Positions 63,495 through 64,000 of a stretch of 64,000 nucleotides of DNA are shown here, piece after piece. The translations under genes and the position numbers were made by a program. The DNA is taken from assembly GCA_963580285.1 (NCBI GenBank), contig OY757010.1, positions 73,884,858 to 73,948,857 of the forward strand. Direction: 5' to 3'. The stretch comes from Lucinisca nassula (taxonomy: Eukaryota; Mollusca; Bivalvia; Lucinida; Lucinidae). Each line of letters begins with the position of its first letter. Position 1 is the stretch's first letter. Under the pieces are notes generated by a model. That model was given only the letters and a program-made list of their open reading frames with translations. It was not told the origin of the DNA and made no database searches.

Positions 63495-63935
63495 TCCGCC
63501 GAGCGCTCACTTTGTTCCCTACCTTCTGCTCAAAATAAGCGCTCGCATTGTTCTTCTGTAGGCACCAAAGTGAGCGCTCGGTGGGCGCTTGGCGGGCGCT
63601 CGCGTTGTTGTTCTATAGGCAACAAAATAAGCGTTCGGCCGGCGACCGCGTTGTTGTTCTGTAGGCAATAAAGTGAGCGCTCGGCGGGCTCCCGCGTTGT
63701 TGTTCTGTATGCAACAATGTAAGCGCTCGGCGGGCGCCCGCGTTGTTGTTCTGTAGGCAACAAAATAAGCGCTCGGTGGGCGCCCGCGTTGTTGTTCTGT
63801 ATGCAACAATGTGAGCGCTCGGTGGGCGCCCGCGTTGTTATTCTGTAGGCAACAAAATAAGCGCTTGGCGGGCGCCCGCGTTGTTGTTCTGTAGGCAACA
63901 AAGTGAGCGCTCGACGGGCGCCCGCATTGTTAAAT
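63495..63935 (+). repeat. 46-bp tandem array, GC-rich
   Basis: Units starting GCGTTGTTGTTCTGTAKGCA at 63602, 63648, 63694, 63740, 63786, 63832 and 63878 (exact 46-bp period), with degenerate units at both ends. Each contains GAGCGCTCGGYGGGCGCCCGC, rich in self-complementary GCGCTC and GGGCGCCC. ORFs of 96-123 codons here follow the period (gcd with 3 is 1, so all frames appear) and are not genes. Confidence 0.95.
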
Positions 63936-64000
63936 GCATCCCTGATTTCACCAATATGAGTAGTCTACGATTCTTATTAATGTTTCTTACCAGTATGCGT

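Noticed and set aside
63519..63901. 96- and 123-codon ORFs with repeated RTTTRAPAER
   Set aside because: They follow the 46-bp tandem unit; because 46 is not a multiple of 3, every frame is sampled and stays open by chance.

Overview
The window looks like repeat-dominated nuclear DNA from a mollusc, most likely a heterodont bivalve (inference). The reasons are the co-occurrence of several tRNA-headed SINE families ending in a common CGTWAAAC-type 3' module, hundreds-of-bp MITEs built around the core GATCAGACGCCGC/GCGGCGTCTGATC, and TIR elements bounded by ATGCCCCCGC/GCGGGGGCAT, all of which I associate with that group. There is no operon structure, no rRNA and no convincing stand-alone tRNA gene. 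I see no intact, recognisable single-copy host gene. Almost everything that can be explained is a transposable element or a tandem repeat, often one inserted in another, and many insertions can be verified by target-site duplications (TSDs) or by comparison with an empty copy.

Layout. 1-2.8 kb: the 5' half of a non-LTR retrotransposon on the minus strand (ORF1 with three zinc knuckles, start of the ORF2 endonuclease), with a tRNA-derived SINE inserted at its start. 3.6-4.1 kb: a broken, coding-looking minus-strand ORF that I cannot identify. 4.2-9.2 kb: SINEs, a 158-bp tandem-repeat element, MITEs and an element with C-rich TIRs. 9.27-13.15 kb: two ~610-bp near-identical arms in inverted orientation, with (GGAAC)n hairpins, enclosing a 169-bp tandem array. 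13-38 kb: a dense patchwork of fold-back MITEs, piggyBac-like MITEs, at least six SINE families and a dispersed repeat (called R here) that has itself been hit by at least four elements.

38.6-49.3 kb is the most gene-like part. A decayed Ty3/Gypsy integrase with GPY/F domain is followed on the same strand by a decayed reading frame with zinc-finger motifs and a Lys/Glu-rich tract. Next comes an intact 207-codon ORF with a KCTD/T1-type BTB domain. After that lie a purine-rich tract and a 3.5-kb segment that starts TGTAACGGCGCC and ends GGTGCCGTTACA, like a very long LTR. That segment holds a TATA box, tandem repeats and some eighteen copies of a near-palindrome CACCTATATRGGTG. My reading is a degenerate LTR retrotransposon that may have carried a zinc-finger/KCTD gene in the env position; this is a hypothesis.

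49.7-51.8 kb holds a broken reverse transcriptase of a second non-LTR element. 52-64 kb is again MITEs, SINEs, a 650-bp (CT)n composite array, a 140-bp array full of nuclear-receptor-like half-sites, an ~890-bp composite element with a nested TA-flanked insertion, and a 46-bp tandem array at the right end. Names such as SINE-A to SINE-F, FB-MITE, pB-MITE, R, CG-element and TA-525 are labels made for this annotation.
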